Below are positions 9,238 to 16,745 of a stretch of 64,000 nucleotides of DNA, in pieces (within the stretch, counting starts at the first letter, position 1; each line of letters starts with the position of its first letter). Source of the stretch: CAIJXB01 sp964439595 (GTDB lineage: Bacteria; Chlamydiota; Chlamydiia; Chlamydiales; Rhabdochlamydiaceae); the NCBI GenBank assembly GCA_964439595.1, contig CAYTOK010000013.1, positions 7,528 to 71,527 of the forward strand, written 5' to 3'. The position numbers were made by a program, and so were the translations under genes. Below the pieces are notes generated by a model. That model did not search any database. It had not been told where the DNA came from and worked only from the letters and a program-made list of their open reading frames with translations.

Positions 9238-11163
9238 ATGACGAAAAAATTAGCAACAGAACCTCCTCCAGACAATTCCTCTGACAGCTATTCTACTAAT
9301 TTTTGGGCTAAAACCACCGAAAATGGTCTTTTTTCTACGCCTTCTTCTTATTCTTTACATCGCAAAAAAGAACATTCTTTTCAAAATCTTCTTCATCCTG
9401 TAGATGAATCCCCTGATTTTCATGACCCTTACTCTAATTTAAGCTTATTTCTTTCAGGTAAAATTAAAACAGAGATCCAAGAAACAAAAAAGAATGACAA
9501 TTGCGAAGGAGGGGGAACCCTTCAAAAATGGACAATTAAACTCCAAGAGGAACTGATTAAAAAAATCACGCCTGAATTTCAAAAGAAATTCCCTCAATAT
9601 AGACTTGGAGTAACCGCTGTTAAAAAAATCTGGGAGAAAATCCTTTTCTATACACAGCAGATCCAAGGAAAATCAGAAGCAATCGGCCCTGATGGCAAGC
9701 TAAACATCAATTTCTTTATCCAAGAAAATCTAAGACAATACTTCCAACAAAAGGCTCTTTCTTTTTTAAATCCTTACCAATTTGCTCATCAAATTGCCTC
9801 TAAGATGAGTGAGTGTATTGCTACACTCGAAGGAACCAAACCAAAAATAGACCTTCTCACACAAACAGTGTGGTCTTTGCAAAAACATCTGCTCAATACT
9901 TATCCCCTTGCCGCTTTTAAGACACCGTATGACGAATTTGATCAGGTGGATAGCCTTATTGTAAAAACCATACTGGAAACAACAGCAAAACACCCTTATA
10001 TAGGGATGAATGAGTTAGAACATAAAACTAAAGAGGCCTTGCAGGCTCTTGAGGGTCTATCTAAACTTTCTTCTGCTGCGCAAATAACCTGCAATGTTTC
10101 TGCTATTCTTGCAGAAAAACTCTACGCATCCTCTTCATTCCATATTCTCTTTTTCACAGAGGAAAAAGAGGCTATAGGCCATTTCATAAAAAAGCATAGC
10201 TCTCTTTATAAAAATACAATTACAGCGCCTCAGCTCCCTGACCTTGTAAGAAGACTTACCGCGCTCTACTCTCTAGCAAGTCACCTGCCAAAAACCATAG
10301 ATCCAAGTATTTTTGCAGAAGCTATCAAAGCAAGCATCACTAATGCGATAGAAAAGCCCGCTCTACCACAAGCTGTTTACGCCTTTATTTCAGCAGAGCT
10401 ATGGCTTCTTAAAGGAATTACAAAAGAAGAAGAAATTGTGTCTATTATTTCTGAAGCTTATAAGCACATCTCCCCTTTGCCTATATTAGGGCAAGAAGAA
10501 AAAGAACTTTTAGAAATTGTTATTTGGAAAACGCTAAGTGAAAGTGAAGGCTTTTTAGAAAAGCTTCCTTACCGCATAGGCCAAAAAATCGAAGAAGAGA
10601 TTGCTCACACCTTAATTAAAGACCCCTTAAAAAGTTTTTCTGGCATAGTACAGGAAACAGTAGAGTTTTTTAGAAAGGCCAAAGACCTTACCGAAAATAA
10701 AAAATGGACTGAATCTGAAAAAAAAATCCACCTATGGTGTTTACAAGGTGATATGCTCTGTAGATCCATCTCTCTTAATCTTGATACACCCCTAGCAAAG
10801 ATCATAGAAAACAAATGGCAAAGAGAGGGTGTAGCAACCCATCACTTTTCTTTTGTTAATGAAATATGCCAAGAATTTCTACGAAAATTCCCTACTACAA
10901 CCATTTATATGGCTGAGCTAAACTCTAGAACATGGACACTATATAAATACATGTGGTTTACCTCCTTTTCCCAACCAAATGAATCCACATTTGACCGCTT
11001 TATTAAATGGCATATGTTCTTTTTTAAAACTGCAGAAAAAAACCAGGATGAGCTCCTAAAAAAGCTAGAAGAAACCTGTAAAAAATGTCTACCCCTAATC
11101 CCCTTTGACCACAAGTACGTCCTATCTCTTGTAGAATCTCTGCAAGAGAGTAAATACGCATAG
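9238..11163 (+). CDS. Hypothetical 641-residue helical protein
   Basis: I do not recognise this protein. The first ~80 residues are rich in Ser, Thr, Pro and His (TEPPPDNSSDSYSTN near the start) and look disordered, which is compatible with a type III secretion signal but not proof of one. The rest is predicted-helical, Lys/Glu-rich, with many hydrophobic heptads and no obvious membrane helix, signal peptide or catalytic motif. The ribosome binding site before ATG 9238 is weak (AAAGAACG). The 255 bases upstream are AT-rich and hold only overlapping minus-strand frames without support. It stands alone between the opp operon and the sugar-transferase operon. Confidence 0.75.
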   Translation: MTKKLATEPPPDNSSDSYSTNFWAKTTENGLFSTPSSYSLHRKKEHSFQNLLHPVDESPDFHDPYSNLSLFLSGKIKTEIQETKKNDNCEGGGTLQKWTIKLQEELIKKITPEFQKKFPQYRLGVTAVKKIWEKILFYTQQIQGKSEAIGPDGKLNINFFIQENLRQYFQQKALSFLNPYQFAHQIASKMSECIATLEGTKPKIDLLTQTVWSLQKHLLNTYPLAAFKTPYDEFDQVDSLIVKTILETTAKHPYIGMNELEHKTKEALQALEGLSKLSSAAQITCNVSAILAEKLYASSSFHILFFTEEKEAIGHFIKKHSSLYKNTITAPQLPDLVRRLTALYSLASHLPKTIDPSIFAEAIKASITNAIEKPALPQAVYAFISAELWLLKGITKEEEIVSIISEAYKHISPLPILGQEEKELLEIVIWKTLSESEGFLEKLPYRIGQKIEEEIAHTLIKDPLKSFSGIVQETVEFFRKAKDLTENKKWTESEKKIHLWCLQGDMLCRSISLNLDTPLAKIIENKWQREGVATHHFSFVNEICQEFLRKFPTTTIYMAELNSRTWTLYKYMWFTSFSQPNESTFDRFIKWHMFFFKTAEKNQDELLKKLEETCKKCLPLIPFDHKYVLSLVESLQESKYA

Positions 11164-11257
11164 TCCTAATTGATATATATTTTGCACTTAATCCTATTTT
11201 CCTTTATTTTCTTACAACATAACAATTATTATAATTTTCAAGAGGACTCAAAAAAAA

Positions 11258-11881
11258 ATGAACAACAAGCAATCTAAAGCAAAAAGAATTTTCGATATTT
11301 GCTTTAGCTCCCTTGTTTTTATTTTAGGGTGGCCTGTCTTCATCCTTATAGCGCTACTTATTAAATGCACATCGGAAGGGCCCTGTTTTTATGGAAGCAT
11401 TCGAGTGGGCCGTTTTGGAAAAAAATTCACCTGCTGGAAATTCCGCACGATGCATAAAGAAGCTGACCTCCTCTTAAAAAATCATTTAGAGCAAAACCCC
11501 CTATCTCTAGTGGAATGGCAAAACAACTATAAGCTTAAAAATGATATTCGAATTACGAAAATAGGCAAATGGCTAAGAAAATCTTCCCTGGACGAGCTGC
11601 CTCAATTTTGGAATGTGTTAAAAGGTGATTTAAGCGTAGTTGGACCAAGGCCTGTAACAGAAGAAGAAGCCAAGCTCTTCTTAGAAAAAAAAGGAACTAA
11701 AATGTTCTCTTTACGTCCTGGATTAACGGGACTTTGGCAAACTTCAGGAAGAAGCAACTTATCCTATAGTGAACGGTTGGATCTAGAAGAAAAATATATT
11801 AACACAAGGTCCTTTACTTTGGACCTTTTCCTTATTCTTAAAACTATTCCCCTTATGATCTTTCCTAAAGGAGCCTTTTAA
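11258..11881 (+). CDS. Bacterial sugar transferase (polyprenyl-phosphate hexose-1-phosphate transferase)
   Basis: The 207-residue protein has the complete catalytic core of the WbaP/ExoY/PglC family: KRIFDICFSS leading into a membrane-associated re-entrant helix, then FTCWKFRTMHKEAD, ITKIGKWLRKSSLDELPQFW, NVLKGDLSVVGPRP and RPGLTGLWQTSGR. These enzymes move a sugar phosphate from a UDP-sugar to undecaprenyl phosphate on the inner face of the cytoplasmic membrane, starting glycan synthesis. It is a short form with only the catalytic module. The gene is followed after one base by galE, so a glycan or glycolipid pathway is likely; the sugar and product are not deducible. Confidence 0.9.
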   Translation: MNNKQSKAKRIFDICFSSLVFILGWPVFILIALLIKCTSEGPCFYGSIRVGRFGKKFTCWKFRTMHKEADLLLKNHLEQNPLSLVEWQNNYKLKNDIRITKIGKWLRKSSLDELPQFWNVLKGDLSVVGPRPVTEEEAKLFLEKKGTKMFSLRPGLTGLWQTSGRSNLSYSERLDLEEKYINTRSFTLDLFLILKTIPLMIFPKGAF

Positions 11882-11882
11882 C

Positions 11883-12854
11883 GTGGGGAAGAACGTCTTA
11901 GTAACCGGAGGAGCCGGATATATTGGTAGCCACCTTTGTAAAGCCCTAGCTTTAGAAGGGTACACTCCTATTACGTATGACTCTCTAGAAACAGGCAACC
12001 TTTCCTCTATTCTTTTCGGACCTTTCGTGCAAGGAAACGTCCTAGACCTACCCCTTCTTCTTTCTACTTTAAAAACATTTCAACCTATAGCTGTATTTCA
12101 CCTAGCCTCCTATACAAATGCAAGAGCCCCTATAGAAGAATCGCAAAATTATTATAGAAACAATCTTATTGGCACGGCCACACTACTTGAAGCTCTTAAA
12201 ATATCCCCTTGCCCTTATCTTCTTTTTTCTAGTAGCGCTTCTATCTATGGCAATAATTCCAATGACTCTTTAAAAATAAAAGAAAACTCTCCCTTAGAGG
12301 GTACTTCTCCCTACGCTAGAACAAAACTCTCCTCTGAAAAATTAATAGCAGATTTTTGCAAGCAAAATAAAACCTACTACGCTAACTTAAGGTACTTCAA
12401 CGTAGCTGGCGCTGATTTAGATAATGAAATTGGAGAGCTTCACACCCCAGAAACTCACCTCATCCCTCTTTTAATCCAAGTACTACAGGGTAAAAAGAAA
12501 GAATTTTTTCTTTTTGCTAATCAACATAATACACATGATGGAACCGCTAAAAGAGATTTTATTCATGTAGCAGACCTCGCACAAGGACATATTGACGCTC
12601 TACACTTCTTAGAAAAAAACAAGACTAGCATCACTTTAAATTTAGGTTCAGAGACTGGTCACACCATTTTAGATATAATTACAAAGCTCCAAGAAAAAAC
12701 AGCTAAAAAAATCCAGATCATCAAAGCTCATCAAATAGAAGAACCAGCCTCTCTTATTGCTGACACAACACTTGCTAAAAATCTCATTAACTGGAATCCT
12801 AGAAACTCTTCTTTAGATACTATTTTGGATACAGCTCTTCGGTGGCACTCATGA
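11883..12854 (+). CDS. galE: UDP-glucose 4-epimerase (NAD-dependent sugar epimerase)
   Basis: A 323-residue extended short-chain dehydrogenase. The N-terminus has the NAD-binding glycine motif VTGGAGYIGSHL. The active site shows SSSASIYGN (Ser) and YARTK (Tyr-x3-Lys). LRYFNVAGAD, KRDFIHVADLA and NLGSETGHTI are typical of GalE. The start is GTG 11883, supported by AAAGGAG about 13 bases upstream at the end of the previous gene. It converts UDP-glucose to UDP-galactose (or the N-acetyl forms) in the cytoplasm and probably supplies the adjacent sugar transferase. Its last four bases overlap the next start. Confidence 0.9.
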   Translation: MGKNVLVTGGAGYIGSHLCKALALEGYTPITYDSLETGNLSSILFGPFVQGNVLDLPLLLSTLKTFQPIAVFHLASYTNARAPIEESQNYYRNNLIGTATLLEALKISPCPYLLFSSSASIYGNNSNDSLKIKENSPLEGTSPYARTKLSSEKLIADFCKQNKTYYANLRYFNVAGADLDNEIGELHTPETHLIPLLIQVLQGKKKEFFLFANQHNTHDGTAKRDFIHVADLAQGHIDALHFLEKNKTSITLNLGSETGHTILDIITKLQEKTAKKIQIIKAHQIEEPASLIADTTLAKNLINWNPRNSSLDTILDTALRWHS

Positions 12855-13378
12855 GAAAATTCCCTCTTTGGATCTCCTTTACTTGGAGCGTTATCTTTGC
12901 ACTTATCATAGAGACAAGCCTTTTTCCAGGAATCAAACTATGGCCCTTTGCCCCCTTCCTTGTCCTCCAATTTTATAGAGTAACTTTTGTTAGAGCCCTT
13001 TGGCTTAGCTTTTTTGCAGGGCTAATTCTAGATCTTTTCTCTTCACAATTTCCCTTTGGAGTTCTGGCCTTCATACACACCCTAACAACACTGCTACTCT
13101 ACAACCAAAGAAAACATTTCTTTGAAGATAAGGTTATTGCCTTCTCTTTATATACAGCACTAGTCTCTTCCTTCCTTTCCCTACTTTTAATACTCTCCTC
13201 CCCTTTCTTAGGTAAGCAAGTCCCCATTACTATACCCCTTTTAATTTCTGATTTGCTCCTCATGCCCTTTTCTGATGCTATCTATGCTTTATTAGGATTT
13301 ACTCTCCCTTCTCACCTCTACTTCCTCGTAAAGAAAACCATCCTACAAAAATATTTCACACAAGACGAAAATTCATGA
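12851..13378 (+). CDS. MreD-like integral membrane protein
   Basis: A 175-residue very hydrophobic protein with five to six helices. The N-terminal part (SLFPGIKLWPFAPFLVLQFY, then LWLSFFAGLILDLFSS and PFGVLAFIHT) resembles MreD, which has a similar length, a P-x-L pattern and a GLILDL-type segment. MreD helps organise elongation-type peptidoglycan synthesis. I chose ATG 12851, which overlaps the galE stop in ATGA, instead of the upstream GTG at 12842. The gene overlaps the next one by four bases. Sequence conservation in this family is poor, so MreD is a moderate-confidence call; an unrelated small membrane protein is possible. Confidence 0.55.
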   Translation: MRKFPLWISFTWSVIFALIIETSLFPGIKLWPFAPFLVLQFYRVTFVRALWLSFFAGLILDLFSSQFPFGVLAFIHTLTTLLLYNQRKHFFEDKVIAFSLYTALVSSFLSLLLILSSPFLGKQVPITIPLLISDLLLMPFSDAIYALLGFTLPSHLYFLVKKTILQKYFTQDENS

Positions 13379-14175
13379 ACTTTTCTTATATCACTCTAGC
13401 AGCCATTGAAGCTGCTCAGTTAGCTGGGAACCTATTAAAAGCCCATTTTAACACACCTCATATCATCCATGAAAAAGTAGGCAAGCAAAATCTTGTGACA
13501 GAGTGTGATACTATGGCAGAAAAAATCATATTATCTTTTTTACAAGAAAAATTCCCCTCACACCACTTCCTTGCAGAAGAAAGCGGGGGAAAAACCTCTT
13601 CCTCTGAAATATTTTGGGTGATAGATCCTTTAGATGGCACCGTTAACTTCGCAAGAAACATCCCGCAGTTCAGCGTAAGTATCGCTGCTTGTCAAGGAAA
13701 CGAGGTTCTTTCCGGCGCCGTTTTTCAACCAATAACCGGGGAGCTCTTTGCTGCAGAAAAAGGCAAGGGAGCCTTTTTAAACGGCTCTAAGCTCTCAGTT
13801 TCTAAGGTGCAAACCTTAGACTCTGCCCTGCTTGCTTCTGGATTTCCCTATAACATCCATGAAGACCCTATGAAAACAATTTCTATTTTTTCCTTTTTTT
13901 TACATAAAGGATGTCCTATAAGAAGACTTGGTTCTGCCGCTATAGATTTAGCCTATCTTGCAGCAGGGCGTTTTGATGCATACTTTGAAACGGGTATTAA
14001 ACCTTGGGATGTAGCAGCAGGCATTTTACTACTACAAGAAGCAGGCGGCATGGTTTCTAAATGGAATGGAAGTATGTATAACTTACTCGATGAGTCGGAC
14101 ATCTTAGCCACTAACTGTTTTCTACACCAAAAGATGATAGAGTATATTCAACAAGGAAGAGGTTTATGCAATTAA
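13375..14175 (+). CDS. Inositol monophosphatase family protein (SuhB-like)
   Basis: The 266-residue enzyme has all metal-binding motifs of the inositol monophosphatase family: FLAEESGG (metal ligand Glu), WVIDPLDGTVNFARNIP (Asp-Pro-x-Asp-Gly-Thr) and KPWDVAAGILLLQEAGG near the C-terminus. Length is normal for SuhB/IMPase. Members hydrolyse inositol phosphates, fructose bisphosphate or 3'-phosphoadenosine nucleotides with Mg2+; the substrate cannot be set from sequence alone. It overlaps the upstream MreD-like gene by four bases and folD by ten, so it is translated as part of the same operon. Confidence 0.88.
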   Translation: MNFSYITLAAIEAAQLAGNLLKAHFNTPHIIHEKVGKQNLVTECDTMAEKIILSFLQEKFPSHHFLAEESGGKTSSSEIFWVIDPLDGTVNFARNIPQFSVSIAACQGNEVLSGAVFQPITGELFAAEKGKGAFLNGSKLSVSKVQTLDSALLASGFPYNIHEDPMKTISIFSFFLHKGCPIRRLGSAAIDLAYLAAGRFDAYFETGIKPWDVAAGILLLQEAGGMVSKWNGSMYNLLDESDILATNCFLHQKMIEYIQQGRGLCN

Positions 14176-15035
14176 TAGATGGAAATCTTCACGCAAAAAA
14201 AATCTTGGAAGAAATAAAGCAAAAGGTTGCAGCCCTTCCTTCTAGAAAACCAGGGCTAGCCTTCATACGGGTCGGCGAGAACCCAGCCTCTAAGATCTAC
14301 ATCCAAATGAAAAAGCAAAAAACCTTAGAAGTAGGCATGCTTTCTATTGATAAGGAGCTTCCGGAAAACACCTCTAAAGAAGAGCTCGTCGATGTCATTG
14401 CAAAGCTTAACGCCGATCCTAAAGTTGATGGCATCTTAGTACAACTTCCCCTACCTCCCCACCTAGACCCCTTCTTTATCCTAGAGCAAATAGACCCAAG
14501 TAAGGATGTCGATGGATTTCATCCCATCAATATGGGGAAACTTCTCCTCGGACAAACCGGTGGATTTATCCCCTGCACTCCTAAAGGGATCCACAAGCTA
14601 CTTGTAGACTCTGAAATTGATATAGAAGGAAAACACGTTGTCATTGTGGGAAGAAGTAACATCGTAGGTAAGCCTCTAGCAGCTCTCCTCATGCAAAAAA
14701 AGGCCACATGCAACGCTACTGTTACCGTACTACATGGAAGCTCACACAATCTTACAGCAATTTGTCAACAAGCTGATATTTTAATAGGAGCCCTTGGCAA
14801 ACCTCTTTTTATCACCAAAGAAAAAGTAAAAAAAGGGGCTGTTGTAATCGATGTAGGTATCAATAAAATCACCCCACCCGGACTTTCCAAAGCAATCCTT
14901 GTCGGAGATGTAGACTTTACAAGTGTAGCTCCCCTCTGCTCTTATATCACCCCGGTCCCCGGGGGGGTTGGTCCTATGACAATAGCTATGCTTCTTTCTA
15001 ACACCTTAGATAGCTACTGTAGTTTCAATATGTGA
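14166..15035 (+). CDS. folD: Methylenetetrahydrofolate dehydrogenase / methenyltetrahydrofolate cyclohydrolase
   Basis: The 289-residue bifunctional folate enzyme interconverts 5,10-methylene- and 10-formyl-tetrahydrofolate using NADP. Motifs in order: YIQMKKQKTLEVGM with the catalytic lysine, VDGILVQLPLPPHL, DVDGFHPINMGKLL, PCTPKGIHKLL, the Rossmann segment GRSNIVGKPLAALLMQKKAT, and the C-terminal TPVPGGVGPMTIAML. It begins inside the end of the phosphatase gene (10-base overlap). It feeds purine synthesis and initiator Met-tRNA formylation. Confidence 0.95.
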   Translation: MQLIDGNLHAKKILEEIKQKVAALPSRKPGLAFIRVGENPASKIYIQMKKQKTLEVGMLSIDKELPENTSKEELVDVIAKLNADPKVDGILVQLPLPPHLDPFFILEQIDPSKDVDGFHPINMGKLLLGQTGGFIPCTPKGIHKLLVDSEIDIEGKHVVIVGRSNIVGKPLAALLMQKKATCNATVTVLHGSSHNLTAICQQADILIGALGKPLFITKEKVKKGAVVIDVGINKITPPGLSKAILVGDVDFTSVAPLCSYITPVPGGVGPMTIAMLLSNTLDSYCSFNM

Positions 15036-15393
15036 TATAGTAAATTGATAGCCCATAGTCTAGGGCTTTCTACTGCTACAGAAAATTTTCACGGAGCTTC
15101 TTAAGAACGATTTTTTTTAGGCGAAGGGTTTTACAAAAAACATCTTGCAGTGCGGGTTCTCCCCTTGCCTCATGGGGTTGTTTTTAGCGCCAAAAACTGT
15201 CGCCTGAATACCCCGTAATTTTATATATTTGAGGCACACTACCAACTTTTTAGAAAGCTCTAAAAGCTCTAGTTTATTTTTTATTAAAAATGTCGGGTCA
15301 GTCCTATTAAAACACTCATATTGGTCATAACTACAACTAGTATCCTTCAAATAGGGCCCTTATATAATATTTTTATAAATAAATTTAACATGC
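15036..15393. other. Gene-poor stretch between folD and the Rhs immunity-like gene
   Basis: A weak hairpin (AGCCC/GGGCT, about 15051-15068) follows folD. The minus strand has a 77-codon frame at 15117-15350 that would start with TTG and has no ribosome binding site; its composition (many Lys, Cys, Phe) and position directly downstream of the immunity-like gene suggest decayed DNA of the former toxin module. I see no support for a functional gene here. Confidence 0.35.
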
Positions 15394-15981
15394 TTATTTA
15401 TATTCCTCTGGAATACCCCGCATTTGCTCTTCTAATAAAAGCGATTTAAAAGAATCACCTGTGGTTATATTTCTTAACCATCTTTTCCGAAGCTGTTTTA
15501 CATCAGAAATATTGCAATCTTCAAGGCCAAATTGAACAACACAACACTTACAAGTATCAAATGTGGGAGCCCTACCATCTTCTCCCCACGGTTCAAAGCC
15601 TTGATTAAATCCACATACTCGACAGTTATAGCTGGTTTTTTTATAAGCAAGCATCCAATTATAGCTTAGCTCGTTCATTTTACTCTCCGCCATTCCCTTT
15701 AAATCACATAATAAAATTTCAACTTCAATAGCTCCATCAACAGTAAGACATTCTAATCCTTGATCTAAAGCCAATGAATAAATAACTTCAATATCCATCC
15801 ATATAGTTCTAAAATCTCTTTTCCATTCCTTATCGACTGTCGTAAGTTGATTCAAATAACCCTCAAGATCATAAATTAAATCGCTGACATCTAAAATTCC
15901 ATCAAAATATCTAGCAATTTTCAAAATCATTAATTCCAAAATGCAAATATCTTTTTGAATGTTATTTTCTTGAATTGTCAT
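15394..15981 (-). CDS. Probable immunity-type protein with CRVCGF/CKCC motif, downstream of Rhs remnant
   Basis: A 195-residue acidic cytoplasmic protein with no signal peptide. Its middle part has a cysteine-rich knuckle, YNCRVCGFNQGFEPWGEDG, then TFDTCKCCVVQFG and a C-terminal RKRWL segment. I recall this C-x-x-C / C-x-C-C plus WGEDG combination from small proteins encoded beside Rhs and other polymorphic toxins, which are presumed immunity proteins. Its start codon overlaps the stop of an Rhs-type toxin tail (see the neighbouring pseudogene), exactly the toxin-immunity arrangement. It would neutralise a cognate toxin; the toxin itself is now destroyed, so this may be an orphan immunity gene. 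An unrelated zinc-knuckle protein is an alternative. Confidence 0.6.
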   Translation of the reverse strand: MTIQENNIQKDICILELMILKIARYFDGILDVSDLIYDLEGYLNQLTTVDKEWKRDFRTIWMDIEVIYSLALDQGLECLTVDGAIEVEILLCDLKGMAESKMNELSYNWMLAYKKTSYNCRVCGFNQGFEPWGEDGRAPTFDTCKCCVVQFGLEDCNISDVKQLRKRWLRNITTGDSFKSLLLEEQMRGIPEEYK

Positions 15982-16440
15982 TGTTTAATATCTCCATAAG
16001 AAATTGTTATTACTTTACCTTCTGCATTTAAAATAACAGTCACAAAATATATAACTATACCTGGGAGATTCTCGATCATTTGTTGAAGGCTCATCCTCAA
16101 CTAGAATTGCCCCATAAAGAAGAATGGCTCCACCGGGTTCTGTGACTTCTACCGTCAAAGTATTCGTAGTGTTGCCACTACTTTCCTTCACAAAAAGCTC
16201 TTGATAGGAAAAACCGTCCCAAGATCCTTCTCCCTTTTGACTGAAATAACTACGGCTGAGCTTTAGAGGCTGTACACCTTGAACTATTACATCTTCTTCA
16301 TATCTATAAAGATCCCCCGTTATAACACTAACGCCCTCTACAAGAGAATTCGGATCATTTTCTGCAACAGCTATTATATCTGTTTCGGCATGTAAAAATA
16401 AGCTTATTAGAAAAGTAGAAAAGATAAGAAAGTAGCGCAT
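15978..16440 (-). pseudogene. Rhs-repeat protein remnant: N-terminus joined out of frame to toxin C-terminus
   Basis: ATG 16440 opens with a signal peptide (MRYFLIFSTFLISLFLHA, cleavage after HA). Then comes ENDPNSLVEGVSVITGDLYR and QGVQPLKLSRSYFS, the mark of exported Rhs proteins in environmental chlamydiae and others. After about 120 residues the frame becomes meaningless and stops at 16015. In another frame, from about 16085, the minus strand reads a different peptide containing YFVTVILNAEGKV and ITISYGDIKQ and ending at TGA 15978, which overlaps the start of the immunity-like gene. The usual Rhs repeat core (well over 1000 residues) is absent. The simplest reading is one large internal deletion that removed the core and most of the toxin and shifted frame. 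Confidence 0.75.
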
Positions 16441-16745
16441 AAAGACTTCTTTTTTAAAAGGGGAAGCCGAGCATTGCATATTTTTAAAGAAGGTTCAAGA
16501 TTATAAATCATTTTACAGAAATTTAGCGTGTCCCTTGATCGATTACGTAACATACCCAATGTCTTTTGCGATATGGTTTTACATCTTATTAGGGATCTAA
16601 ACTTTCTTAAAATCAGCTAATTGCATAAAAAGACAAGCGTCTATTTAAATACAAAAAAGCTCCAGAAGTAAATTTGGAAATACCGAAGTTAAAAAAAACT
16701 TAGACGACAACCATGCTAAGATAGGGGATTCAGACTAAAAAAACT
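16441..16745. other. Intergenic region, no gene seen
   Basis: The stretch separates the 644-codon gene from the Rhs remnant, both on the minus strand. It should contain the promoter of the remnant and the terminator of the upstream gene. I see AT-rich sequence, no convincing open frame and no clear hairpin with a T run. Confidence 0.4.

Noticed and set aside
8979..9275. Two overlapping minus-strand frames (98 and 68 codons) before the 641-residue gene
   Set aside because: Very AT-rich, Phe/Ile/Lys-dominated translations without ribosome binding site; one overlaps the start of the plus-strand gene.
15117..15350. 77-codon minus-strand gene downstream of the immunity-like gene
   Set aside because: Start would be TTG without a ribosome binding site; kept only as a possible relic in the intergenic entry.
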